Of a stretch of 15,362 nucleotides of DNA, positions 6,790 through 15,017 are shown in pieces. The notes beneath the pieces were generated by a model. That model ran no database searches and had not been told where the DNA came from. It saw only the letters and a program-made list of their open reading frames with translations. Both the position numbers and the translations under genes were made by a program. The stretch lies in NCBI GenBank assembly GCA_015711895.1, contig MU158670.1, forward strand, positions 4,789 to 20,150, given 5' to 3'. How positions within the stretch are numbered: the stretch's first letter is position 1; every line of letters begins with the position of its first letter. This DNA comes from Candidatus Solincola tengchongensis (lineage in GTDB: Bacteria > Actinomycetota > Geothermincolia > Geothermincolales > RBG-13-55-18).

Positions 6790-7665
6790 ATGGAGGAAAG
6801 GCGGGAAGAGCAAGCCAGGGAGCGGGCCCGCTCAATGCTCCTGTCGGGCGAGGCCCGCGCGGTCCTGGGCCTGCGGGGTGGGCGTGGCCAGGTGCTCCCC
6901 TATCTCTTTTCCCGGCCTGAGGAGCTGGGGGACCTGAGCCTCTCCGGGATATATCCCCTGGCCAAGGTGGCCCTGCGCCTCCTGGAAAAGTGGGAGGGCG
7001 GAAGGCTGGCGGTCGTTTCCCGGGGGTGCGACGAGAGGCACTTCGTCGAGCTGGAGAAGAAGAACGCGCTGGACACGAGGAGAGTGGCTCTCATCGGCGT
7101 GGCCTGCACAGAGGAGGAGGCCCGTGAGTGCGGGTGCTCGCGCCCTTATCCGAACCAGGTGGACGCCGGACACCCCCTGGCGGATGCGGATTTCTTTGAC
7201 CGCCGCGAGCTGGAGGAGCTCCTGGGGATGAAGGTCTCCGAGCGCCGCCGTTACTGGACGGAGGTGTTGAGCCGCTGCATAAAGTGCTACGGCTGCCGCA
7301 ACAGCTGCCCCCTGTGCAACTGCGTGGACTGCCGCCTGGAGGAGTCCCGTTGGGTGCGGGTAGGAGAGATACCCCCCGAGTATCCCTCCTTCCACCTCAT
7401 CCGGGCTTTTCACCTGGCGGACAAGTGCGTGGACTGCGGGGCCTGCGAGAGGGCCTGCCCCATGCACATCCCCATCCGGCGGCTGCACCGCCTGATCGGG
7501 GAGGAGATGAAGCGGCTCTTCGACTACAGGGCCGGGAGGGACGCGGGCGAGAAGTCCCCCCTCCTCACCGACCTGGAGGAAGGGCCTTTCACAACGGAAG
7601 GGGAGGATGAGGTGGCGAGGTTCATGGAGGCCGTCGCCCGGGAGGTGGGCTGGGTTGGACTATAA
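6790..7665 (+). CDS. FrhB/FdhB-like iron-sulfur protein of the formate dehydrogenase module
   Basis: This 291-residue protein carries an N-terminal domain (about 1-150) with RLAVVSRGCDERHFVELEKK and ALIGVACTEEEARECGCSRPYP. The pattern resembles the FrhB/FdhB family, the beta subunit of F420 hydrogenase and formate dehydrogenase. Next comes an unusually Cys-rich stretch, CIKCYGCRNSCPLCNC (Cys163/166/169/173 plus 176, 178 and 181), and a ferredoxin motif CVDCGACERACP (Cys213/216/219/223). In FrhB relatives this protein binds a flavin and moves electrons to a soluble acceptor. Whether F420 or another carrier is used here cannot be told. Its last 11 nt overlap the formate dehydrogenase gene, so the two are probably translationally coupled and form one enzyme. 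Confidence 0.7.
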   Translation: MEERREEQARERARSMLLSGEARAVLGLRGGRGQVLPYLFSRPEELGDLSLSGIYPLAKVALRLLEKWEGGRLAVVSRGCDERHFVELEKKNALDTRRVALIGVACTEEEARECGCSRPYPNQVDAGHPLADADFFDRRELEELLGMKVSERRRYWTEVLSRCIKCYGCRNSCPLCNCVDCRLEESRWVRVGEIPPEYPSFHLIRAFHLADKCVDCGACERACPMHIPIRRLHRLIGEEMKRLFDYRAGRDAGEKSPLLTDLEEGPFTTEGEDEVARFMEAVAREVGWVGL

Positions 7666-9706
7666 GGCGGTGCCCTCGGTATGCCCCTACTGCGGCTGCG
7701 GCTGCGGCCTCTACCTGGAGGTCATGGACGGCCACCTGGTGGGGACCCTGCCCTCGCCCACCCACCCCATCGGCCGGGGTTCTCTTTGCATCAAGGGCTG
7801 GTCGGCGCACGAGTTCGTGGAGAGAGAGGCCCGCCTTGCCCGTCCTTTGTGGAAGAGAGGTGCCAACCTGGAGCCCACCGACTGGGATACCGCCCTCTAC
7901 TTCGTGGCCGAGAGGCTGAAGGCCATACGGGACCGCTACGGGCCCCGTTCCATCGCCTTCCTCTCCTCCGCCAAGTGCACCAACGAGGAGAACTACGTGT
8001 TCATGAAGTTCGCCCGGAGCGTGGTGGGGACCAACAACATCGACCACTGCGCCCGGCTCTGCCACGCGCCGACGGTGGCCGGCCTGGCCTACGCTTTCGG
8101 GAGCGGGGCCATGACCAATTCCGTCCCCGAGTTGGATGAGGCCTCGTGCATCCTGGTCATCGGCTCCAACACCACCGAGAACCACCCCATGATCGCCTCG
8201 CGGATCATCAACGCCCGGGAGAGGGGAGCCTACATCATCGTCGTGGACCCCCGGCGCATCCACCTGGCCAACTACGCCGACCTCTACATCCAGCCGCGCC
8301 TGGGGACCGACGTGGCCCTGGTGAACGGGATGATGAACGTCATCATCCAGGAGGGGTGGCACGACAGGGAGTTCATCCGCTCCCGGACCGAGAACTTCGA
8401 GGCTCTCCGGGCCAGGGTGGCGGAGTACACCCCGGAGAGGGTGCGGGAGATCACCGGGGTGGAGCCCGGGCTGCTGCGCATCGCCGCTCGCACCTACGCC
8501 CTCTCGCCCAACTCCTCCATCGTCTACGCCATGGGCATCACCGAGCACGTCACGGGGACGGACAACGTGCTCACCCTGGCCAACCTGGCCATGCTCTGCG
8601 GGCAGGTGGGCAAACGGGGAAGCGGCATCAACCCCCTGCGGGGCCAGAACAACGTGCAGGGCGCCTGCGACATGGGCGGCCTGCCGGACGTGTACACCGG
8701 CTACCAGAGGGTGGACGACCCCGCGGCGCGGGCCAAGTTCGAGGAGGCATGGGGGGCGCTCCTGCCGGAGGAACCGGGCCTCACCGTTGTGGAGATGATA
8801 GACGCCGCCGCGGAGGGGGAGATAAGGGCCATGTACATCATGGGGGAGAACCCCATGCTCTCCGACCCGGACATCAACCATGTGCGGGAAGCCCTGGCCA
8901 ACCTGGACCTTCTGGTGGTCCAGGACATCTTCCTCAACGAGACCGCGGAGCTGGCCACTGTGGTCTTCCCGGCCTGCAGCTTCGCCGAGAAGGACGGGAC
9001 CTTCACCGCCACCGACCGCCGGGTGCAGAGGGTGCACCGGGCCATAGACCCGGTGGGCCACTCCCGGGCCGACTGGGAGATCGTCTGCGACCTGGCGCGG
9101 ATCATGGGTGCCGGCGGTTTCGCCTACCGCGGTGCGGAGGAGATCTTCGAGGAGATAACCCGCCTGACCCCTTCCTACGCGGGCATGAGCTACCGTCGCC
9201 TGGAAGAGAACGGTTACCTGCAGTGGCCCTGCCCCACGGAAGAACATCCGGGCACGGAATTCCTGCACCGGGAGGGGTTCGCCAGGGGGAAGGGGCTCTT
9301 CACCCCGGTGACCTGGAAACCTCCCCTGGAGGTGGCGGACGAGGAATACCCCCTCTACCTGACCACCGGCAGGGTGCACTTCCATTACCACACCGGGACC
9401 ATGACCCGCAGGAGCCCCACCCTCAACCGGGAGATGTCCTTCGGTGCCGTGGACCTCAACCCCCGGGACGCGGAGCGTTTGGGGGTGGAGGACCACGAGC
9501 TGGTCAGCGTCAGTTCGCGCCGCGGTGAGGTCAAGATAAGGACCCGAGTCACGGAGATGGTCCCCCCGGGTGTGGTCTTCATACCCTTCAACTTCCGGGA
9601 GAGCGCGGCCAACGCCCTGACCAACCCGGCTCGCGACCCGGTGTCCAAGATACCGGAGTTCAAGGTGTGCGCCGTGAAATTGGAAAAAGTTACCACAAGG
9701 AGGTAG
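7655..9706 (+). CDS. fdhA: Formate dehydrogenase catalytic subunit, Cys type (molybdopterin)
   Basis: This molybdenum/tungsten bis-MGD enzyme of 683 residues interconverts formate and CO2. The [4Fe-4S] site is Cys10/13/17 (CPYCGCGCG) and Cys45 (SLCIKG), followed by the conserved Lys47. The active site is in HCARLCHAPTVAGL: Cys136 (TGC codon) occupies the place of selenocysteine in Sec-type enzymes, and His137 is conserved. Further signatures are PLRGQNNVQGACDMGGLPDVY, MGENPMLSDPD, VVFPACSFAEKDGTF, TGRVHFHYHTGTMTRRSP and the C-terminal FNFRESAANALT. TTG 7655 is chosen because GGAGGTG lies exactly seven nt upstream and the protein then begins just before the cluster motif. ATG 7607 would add 16 Trp/Arg-rich residues inside the previous gene. 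No Tat signal is seen, so it is cytoplasmic and partnered by the flanking iron-sulfur proteins. Confidence 0.92.
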   Translation: MDYKAVPSVCPYCGCGCGLYLEVMDGHLVGTLPSPTHPIGRGSLCIKGWSAHEFVEREARLARPLWKRGANLEPTDWDTALYFVAERLKAIRDRYGPRSIAFLSSAKCTNEENYVFMKFARSVVGTNNIDHCARLCHAPTVAGLAYAFGSGAMTNSVPELDEASCILVIGSNTTENHPMIASRIINARERGAYIIVVDPRRIHLANYADLYIQPRLGTDVALVNGMMNVIIQEGWHDREFIRSRTENFEALRARVAEYTPERVREITGVEPGLLRIAARTYALSPNSSIVYAMGITEHVTGTDNVLTLANLAMLCGQVGKRGSGINPLRGQNNVQGACDMGGLPDVYTGYQRVDDPAARAKFEEAWGALLPEEPGLTVVEMIDAAAEGEIRAMYIMGENPMLSDPDINHVREALANLDLLVVQDIFLNETAELATVVFPACSFAEKDGTFTATDRRVQRVHRAIDPVGHSRADWEIVCDLARIMGAGGFAYRGAEEIFEEITRLTPSYAGMSYRRLEENGYLQWPCPTEEHPGTEFLHREGFARGKGLFTPVTWKPPLEVADEEYPLYLTTGRVHFHYHTGTMTRRSPTLNREMSFGAVDLNPRDAERLGVEDHELVSVSSRRGEVKIRTRVTEMVPPGVVFIPFNFRESAANALTNPARDPVSKIPEFKVCAVKLEKVTTRR

Positions 9707-9713
9707 GCTCTCC

Positions 9714-10559
9714 TTGAGAAGGACCAAGACCAAGCGGGAGGACGAGGACGCCATCCGCATCCGCCAGGCCCTCTGGGTCGAGGAATACGTCCTGACCTTC
9801 GACAAGCGGACCTGCATCGGGTGTGAGCTCTGCCGCCAGGCCTGCCCCAAGGAGGCCATAACCCTCAAGGTGGAGGCATCACGCGCCGTCCCCGAGGTTG
9901 ACGAGGAGGCCTGCTCCTTCTGCGGCCTGTGCACCGCCTTCTGCCCGGTCAACGCGGTGTCCATGGTCTACCGCAATACATGGAAGGGCACGGAGGAGGA
10001 GGTGCGGCCCATCCTTGACGTGGGCGGCATCCCGCACTTCTCCCGCGGCATGGAGCTCGATGCCTCCCTGTGCCCGCCGGGGTGCGACCTCTGCGTAAAG
10101 GCATGTCCCCGGGAGGCGCTACGGGTGGAGGCCTCCGGCGTGGTCCTCGACCGCGGGAGGTGCCTCTCCTGCGCCCACTGCGCCGATGCCTGTCCCATCG
10201 AGGGCGCCATCCGGGTGACCAGGCTCTTCGAGGGCACCATCGAGGTGGAGGTGGAGAAGTGCCCGCCGGGGTGCGACCTCTGCGTGCGTGCCTGTCCTAC
10301 CCGCAGCTATACGCCGCTCGAGGAGCGAGGGGTGAGGGTGGACTCTCGCCACTGCATCGCCTGCGGGGCCTGCCTGGTGGCCTGTCCCCACGGGGCCATC
10401 GACCTGACCCGATTGCGGCTGAGGTCGGAAGAGGACGGATATTCGGCGGTGTGGAGCCGGGCCGTGGACCGCCTCCTCTCGGAGAACGCGCGCTTCCTGA
10501 TGCACAACGAGGGGAGCCTTTACCAGCTGGTGGAGATGCTCAGGAAATCCCGTCTGTGA
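9714..10559 (+). CDS. Polyferredoxin with six [4Fe-4S] motifs
   Basis: This 281-residue soluble iron-sulfur wire starts at TTG 9714, nine nt after AAGGAGGT. Six cluster motifs begin at Cys34 (CIGCELCRQACP), Cys67 (CSFCGLCTAFCP), Cys120 (CPPGCDLCVKACP), Cys150 (CLSCAHCADACP), Cys183 (CPPGCDLCVRACP) and Cys214 (CIACGACLVACPHGA). The third and fifth have C-x3-C spacing at the start because of the inserted Pro-Gly. Residues 120-160 and 183-224 form a duplicated two-cluster module. Proteins of this kind move electrons between formate dehydrogenase or hydrogenase and Hdr complexes. It begins 7 nt after fdhA and precedes hdrA, which fits that job. No membrane segment is seen. Confidence 0.85.
   Translation: MRRTKTKREDEDAIRIRQALWVEEYVLTFDKRTCIGCELCRQACPKEAITLKVEASRAVPEVDEEACSFCGLCTAFCPVNAVSMVYRNTWKGTEEEVRPILDVGGIPHFSRGMELDASLCPPGCDLCVKACPREALRVEASGVVLDRGRCLSCAHCADACPIEGAIRVTRLFEGTIEVEVEKCPPGCDLCVRACPTRSYTPLEERGVRVDSRHCIACGACLVACPHGAIDLTRLRLRSEEDGYSAVWSRAVDRLLSENARFLMHNEGSLYQLVEMLRKSRL
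10070..10285 (+). repeat. 27-bp direct repeat inside the polyferredoxin gene
   Basis: A perfect 27-nt repeat lies at 10070-10096 and 10259-10285, exactly 189 nt (63 codons) apart, and encodes CPPGCDLCV in both copies. Identity at synonymous positions suggests a recent duplication or gene conversion of a two-cluster unit. Confidence 0.75.
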
Positions 10560-10611
10560 CTTTCACGCGGGAAGTGAGCCGGGGAGTGAGAGGCGAGGAA
10601 GGTGGAAGGAT

Positions 10612-13050
10612 ATGGAAGAGAATGCCCGGGCTGAGGAATCCCTTCCGGAGATTGCGGAAGCGGGGCCTGAACCCGAGACGGAGGAGTCGGAGGAGGAACT
10701 GCGTATCGGCGTGTACGTCTGCCACTGCGGGCTGAACATCGCCCAGGTGGTGGACTGCGCGGCGGTGGCGGAGTACGCCGCCACCCTGCCCGACGTGGTG
10801 GTGGCCCGGGAGAACATGTACTCCTGCGCCGACCCGGGCCAGATACAGATCAAGGAGGACATCGCCGCCTACGGCTTAAACCGCGTGGTGGTGGCCGCCT
10901 GCTCGGTCAAGATGCACGGGCCCACCTTCATGAACGTATGCCAGGAAGCGGGGCTCAATCCCTACCTCATGATGATGGCCAACATCCGGGAACACTGCTC
11001 CTGGGTGCACCGGGACGCTCCAGAGGGAGCCACCCGGAAGGCCATGGAGCAGGTGAAGATGGCGGTGGCCAAGGTGCGGCACGCCCACGCCCTGCACGAC
11101 CGCTACGTGCCGGTCAAGCGCGCCGCCCTGGTCATCGGGGGCGGGATGGCCGGTATGCAGGCGGCGCTGGACATGGCCGACGCCGGATACCCCGTCTTCC
11201 TGGTGGAGAGGGAACCCTTCCTGGGAGGAAGGGCCGCGCAGCTCCTGCGCACCTTCGACCACATGGAGCGCATGTCCTGCCTGGTATCGCCCCTGGCCAT
11301 GAAGGTGCTCAACCACCCGCTGATCAGAGTCTTCACCCTCACGGAGGTGGAATCCATCTCCGGTTACGTGGGCAACTTCCAGGTGCGGCTGGCCCGGCGG
11401 CCCCGCTACGTCGGCGAGTCCTGCGACGCCTGCGGGGCCTGCGCGGAGGCCTGCCCGGTGGCCGTCCCCGATCCCTTCCAGGTCGGTATGGCGGAAAGGA
11501 AGGCCATCTACCTGCCCCACCCGCAGGCCGCCCCCTACCTCTACTGCGTCGACGAGGAGGCCTGCACGCGCTGCGGGGCCTGCGCGGAGGCCTGTCCCCG
11601 CTCCGCTGTGGACCTGGGGATGGAGGGCGGGGAGGAGACGGTGGAGGTGGGGGCGGTGGTTCTAGCCGTGGGCGCTCAGCCCTACCGGCCACCGGAGGAG
11701 AACCCCTGGTCCTACGACGGGAAGAGCGACGTCTTCACCTCCCTGGAGATGGAGCGCATGCTCCACCCGCTGGGCCCCACGGGCGGCAAGCCCCTGCGCC
11801 GCAGCGACGGCCGTCTCCCGGAGAGCCTGGCCTTCATCCAGTGCGTTGGTTCCCGGGACCCGGAGGGCAACGCCTGGTGCTCGCGCATCTGCTGCATGAA
11901 CACCATCAAGCAGGCCCTCATCCTGAAGGCCCTCTACCCCTCGGTGCGTATCTACGTCTACCACCGGGACATCCGGGCCTACAAGAAGGACCACGAGGAC
12001 CTCTACCGCCTGGCCCGCGACCAGGGGGTCATCTTCCTGCGCGCGCCGGTGCGGGAGGTGGTGCCCGGGGAGGGCGGCCTGGTCATCCACGCCTACGACG
12101 AGGTAATGCGCCGTCCCGTCCGCCAGGAGGTGGACATGGTGGTGCTAGCCACGGGGATGGTCCGGCAGGACGGCGTGCAGCGCCTGCAGGACATGCTCAA
12201 GGTCCCCTCCAGCGCCGACGGGTTCCTCATGGAGGCTCACCCCAAACTGCGGCCCCTGGAGACGGCCATCACCGGGGTCATGCTGGCGGGCTCCTGCCAG
12301 TTCCCCAAGGACCTGGGGGACTGCCTCCTGCAGGGGAGCGCCGCGGCGGCCAAGTGCCTGGGCATCCTGGGCAAGGAGGAGATGCGGCTGGACGCCATCA
12401 TCGCCCACGTGAACCCCGAGAAGTGCAACGGCTGCCTGGTGTGCGTCAAGCGCTGCCCCTTCTCGGCTATCGTTACCGAGGAGGCGGAGGTGGAGGGCAA
12501 GAAGAGGAAACGTGCCCGGGTCATCGAGGCCTCCTGCAAGGGGTGCGGCATCTGCGCCGCGCGCTGCAAACAGAAGGCCATCGAGGCCCGGGGCTTCAGC
12601 GACCCGGAGATATTCTCCCAGATCGACGCGGCCCTGGAGGAGGACCCCGGGGGCAAGGTGCTTGCCCTGGTGTGTCATTGGTGAACGTACGGGGCAGCAG
12701 ACCTGGCAGGTGTCAGCAGGCTTCAGTACCCGACCAAGGCGAGGATCGTCCGGGTGATGTGCACCGGGAGGATCAGCCAGGAGATGATACTCCACGCCTT
12801 CGAGAAAGGCGCCGGGCTGGTCCTGGTGGGGGGATGCCATCCGCCCGGGGACTGCCGGTACATAAACGGCAACCTGCAGTGCGAGGAGATGATCAAGAAG
12901 CTCAAGGAGAAGGTCCTACCGGAGAAGGGGATAGACCCGGAGCGCCTGCGCCTGGAGTGGATATCCTCGGCTGAAGGTAATATTTTCCAGAAAGTGATGT
13001 GCGAGTTGTGCGAGCAGCTCGAGGAGGCGAGAAAGGGGGTGAGAGGATGA
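10612..13050 (+). CDS. hdrA: HdrA-MvhD fusion flavoprotein, selenocysteine at residue 691
   Basis: This is one continuous frame of 812 residues once the UGA at 12682-12684 is read as selenocysteine. Domains in order: an acidic lead; an HdrA N-terminal domain with CHCGLNI (Cys37, Cys39); a thioredoxin-reductase-like FAD domain with GGG at 176-178 and EREPFLGG; ferredoxin motifs at Cys271-281 and Cys318-328; the second half of the flavin domain with QCVGSRDPEGN and CSRICCM; two C-terminal ferredoxin motifs at Cys605-615 and Cys642-652; and an MvhD domain from about 685 with C688-H-W-U691-T-Y-G-A-A-D-L-A-G, then RVMCTGRI (Cys717) and GGCHPPGDC. HdrA proteins are the flavin-based electron bifurcation site of Hdr complexes; the HdrA-MvhD fusion order is that of QmoB. 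The Cys corresponding to the second HdrA's selenocysteine is retained here (Cys223). The gene overlaps the next by ATGA. If the UGA were a stop, the product would lose its whole MvhD domain. Confidence 0.88.
12682..12684 (+). other. In-frame UGA read as selenocysteine (MvhD domain)
   Basis: The frame reads L-V-C-H-W-UGA-T-Y-G-A-A-D-L-A-G-V. MvhD proteins have C-N-W-C-x-Y-x-x-A-D-L-A-G here, so the UGA replaces the second Cys of the C-x-x-C pair. The frame stays open for 121 further sense codons with full MvhD motifs. Sec at this place is known in VhuD of methanococci and in BamF-type proteins. Confidence 0.9.
12697..12717 (+). promoter_or_regulatory. Candidate bacterial SECIS hairpin for UGA at 12682
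   Basis: The 21 nt can fold with outer pairs GC/GC, an A-A mismatch, GAC/GUC pairs, one bulged U, C-G and U-G pairs and the loop GGCA (12705-12708). A simpler form is ACCU/AGGU around GGC. The loop starts 21 nt after the UGA and its first base is G, as in known bacterial SECIS elements. Folded by eye only. Confidence 0.5.
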
Positions 13051-14678
13051 GCCCCATGGTCTTCGTCTGCACCACCCCGCGGGAGAGGCTGGAGGACCTC
13101 CGTGCGCTGGGGGACCACCTGCGGGAAACGGGTTACGAGGTGGTCCTCGGCGAGGAATGGTGCAGCCCGCGGGGACAGGCGCTTCTCCGGGAGAGGTGCG
13201 CCGGCGAGGAAAGGGTGGCCCTGGTCTGCAAACGGGGGCTGGGAAAGGAGGTCTTCCGGGGAGCGCTGCCCGGGGAGGCCGGGTTCCTCTCCTACGAGGG
13301 GACGGAAGACCCCAAGGACCTCGCCGTGCGCATCCACGAGGAGATGACCCTGATGCCCACCGGCCGGGTCCTGCTCCCCCCTCCCCGCAAGGAGGTGCTG
13401 GTGGTGGGAGGTGGGGTTGCGGGGGTCTACGCGGCCCTGGACACCGCCGAGCAGGGTTATCCCGTCTACCTGGTGGACAAGGACCCCTCCATCGGGGGCA
13501 TCATGGCCGCCCTGGACAAGACCTTCCCCACCATGGACTGCTCCATATGAATACTGGGCCCCAAGCTGGTGGAGGCAGCTAAGCACGAGAACATAAAGCT
13601 GGTGACCAACACCGAGGTAATCGGCGTGGACGGGGAGGCCGGCCACTTCACGGTCACCCTGCGCCGGAATCCCTGGTACGTGGACATCGAGAGGTGCAAC
13701 GGTTGCGGGGCCTGCGTGGACGTGTGCCCCATCGTGGTGCCCCACGAGTGGGACATGAACCTCAAGCCGCGCAAGGCCATCTACGCCATGTTCGCCCAGG
13801 CCGCGCCGCTCAAATACGTCATCGACCGGGAGAGGTGCGTGGAGTGCGGGCTGTGCATGCAGGCCTGCGGGCTGGACGCCATCGACCTCTCCCAGGAGCC
13901 CTACGAGGAGAGGCTGGAGGTGGGAGCCATAGTGGTGGCCACGGGTGGCCAGGTCTTCGACCCCTCGGCCATCCCCCGCTACGGTTACGGCCGCCAGGAG
14001 AACGTGGTCACCAACATGGAATTCGAGAGGATATGCAACGCCGCCGGCCCCACGGAGGGGGAGCTGGTACGTCCGGACGGGAAGCACATCCGCTCCGTGG
14101 CCTTCGTGCAGTGCGTGGGCTCGCGGGACGTCAACCACAACCCCTGGTGCTCCTTCTTCTGCTGCATGGCCGCGGTGAAGGGCGGCCGCCTGGTGATGGA
14201 ACACGCGCCCGGTGCGGAGGTCCTGGTCTTCTACAATGACCTGCGGGCCTGCGGCAAGGGCTTCGAGGAGCTCTACCGGCGCTCGGTGGAGGAGGGGATG
14301 CGCTTCATCCGGAGCATCCCCACGGTCTACGAGAACCGTACCCGCAACGACCCGATCATAGTGTACGAGGACCCGGAAACGGGGAGGATAGAGAGGAAAG
14401 AGGTCGATCTGGTGGTCCTGGCCTGCGGGCTGCAGCCATCGCCGGCGGGCAGGAGCTTGCGGGGGTTGCTGGGCCTGCCCCGTGACGGTTACGGCTTCAT
14501 CCGCGAGGCCCACCCAGTGGACGGGTTGTGCGAGACGCCGCGCGAGGGCGTCTTCATCGCCGGCGTGTGCCAGGGACCCAAGGACATACCGGACTGCGTG
14601 ACCCACGGCAGCGCCGCCGCGGCCAAGGTGGGCATCATCCTCTCCGGTAAAGGAACGGAGTCCTGTTCTGATGCATGA
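13047..14678 (+). CDS. hdrA: HdrA-like flavoprotein, selenocysteine at residue 168
   Basis: This 543-residue protein results when the UGA at 13548-13550 is read as selenocysteine. The start ATG 13047 overlaps the previous stop (ATGA), with GGGGGTGAGAGG upstream. The N-terminal domain (1-115) is divergent and lacks the CHCG motif. FAD domain: LVVGGGVAG (Gly121-123), VDKDPSIGG, then M-D-C-S-I-U168-I-L-G-P-K, the conserved HdrA motif D-C-S-x-C-I-L with Sec for Cys. Ferredoxin motifs follow at Cys217-227 (CNGCGACVDVCP) and Cys264-274 (CVECGLCMQAC). The end carries QCVGSRDVNHN, CSFFCCM, VVLACGLQPSP and a closing FAD motif GVFIAGVCQGPKDIPDCVTHG. The two C-terminal ferredoxins of the first HdrA are missing, giving a short QmoA-like form. 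Together with the HdrA-MvhD fusion it resembles a QmoA/QmoB pair without the membrane subunit QmoC. Confidence 0.88.
13548..13550 (+). other. In-frame UGA read as selenocysteine (HdrA motif)
   Basis: The frame reads T-M-D-C-S-I-UGA-I-L-G-P-K-L-V and continues for 375 further sense codons as HdrA. Most HdrA proteins have Cys at this position, and some methanococcal HdrA proteins have selenocysteine. Other genes in the window end in TGA (5648, 6755, 10559, 15001), so UGA is not generally recoded here. Confidence 0.92.
13564..13580 (+). promoter_or_regulatory. Candidate bacterial SECIS hairpin for UGA at 13548
   Basis: AGCUG (13564-13568) pairs perfectly with CAGCU (13576-13580) around a 7-nt loop, GUGGAGG, whose first base is G; the loop starts 19 nt after the UGA. 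An alternative fold pairs GCCCC (13558-13562) with GGAGGC around a loop with G in second place. Either fits the known size and distance range. Judged by eye. Confidence 0.55.
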
Positions 14679-14725
14679 TACGGGCGGCGGGCAAAGCCGC
14701 GTGAGGGCTTGGGGAGGCGCTACCG

Positions 14726-15001
14726 ATGGAGACTCGGAAAGAGGGGATCACGGTGGAGTTCTTCGGGCCCTTCCGGGAATATGGAAAGAATTACCAACTG
14801 GACCTCGAGGAGCCCGTGACCTTCGAAGAGCTGATCTCGAGGCTGGAGACGCGCCTGGGGCCCTCCTTCGGGGAGAGGGCGCGCAGGAGGAACACCACCT
14901 ATATACTCAACAGCAGGATCGTGGAGGCGGAGAAACTGGGAAGCACATCCGTGGAGCCGGGGGACCGGGTGGCCTTCGCCCTGCTCATCGGAGGCGGATG
15001 A
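14726..15001 (+). CDS. moaD: MoaD/ThiS-family sulfur carrier protein
   Basis: This 91-residue ubiquitin-fold protein starts at ATG 14726 with GGGGAGG eight nt upstream. The beta-strand start ITVEFFGPFREY, the central TFEELISRLETRLG helix, TTYILNSRIV, and the end VEPGDRVAFALLIGGG are typical of MoaD-like proteins. The C-terminal Gly-Gly is the site that becomes a thiocarboxylate and donates sulfur for the dithiolene of pyranopterin cofactors. The gene sits 16 nt before the AOR gene, as often seen for dedicated MoaD copies linked to tungsten aldehyde oxidoreductases. It may therefore serve tungstopterin synthesis for that enzyme, and perhaps for FdhA in the same operon (inference). It starts 47 nt after hdrA. 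Confidence 0.85.
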   Translation: METRKEGITVEFFGPFREYGKNYQLDLEEPVTFEELISRLETRLGPSFGERARRRNTTYILNSRIVEAEKLGSTSVEPGDRVAFALLIGGG

Positions 15002-15017
15002 CGAGGAGGGATGGCAG

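Noticed and set aside
7607..7654. ATG 7607 as the start of fdhA
   Set aside because: It adds a Trp/Arg-rich extension inside the previous gene; TTG 7655 has an ideal GGAGGTG spacing and places the protein start just before the cluster motif.
7622..9964. Very long antisense open frames (also 4143-6581 and 12723-14606)
   Set aside because: They mirror strong coding genes in GC-rich DNA, are rich in His/Gly/Pro, and contain no family motifs.
12682..13550. Frameshift, pseudogene or general UGA recoding as the explanation for the two interrupted hdrA genes
   Set aside because: No frame change is needed, both UGAs sit at conserved Cys positions, flanking motifs are intact, and several other genes in the window end normally with TGA.
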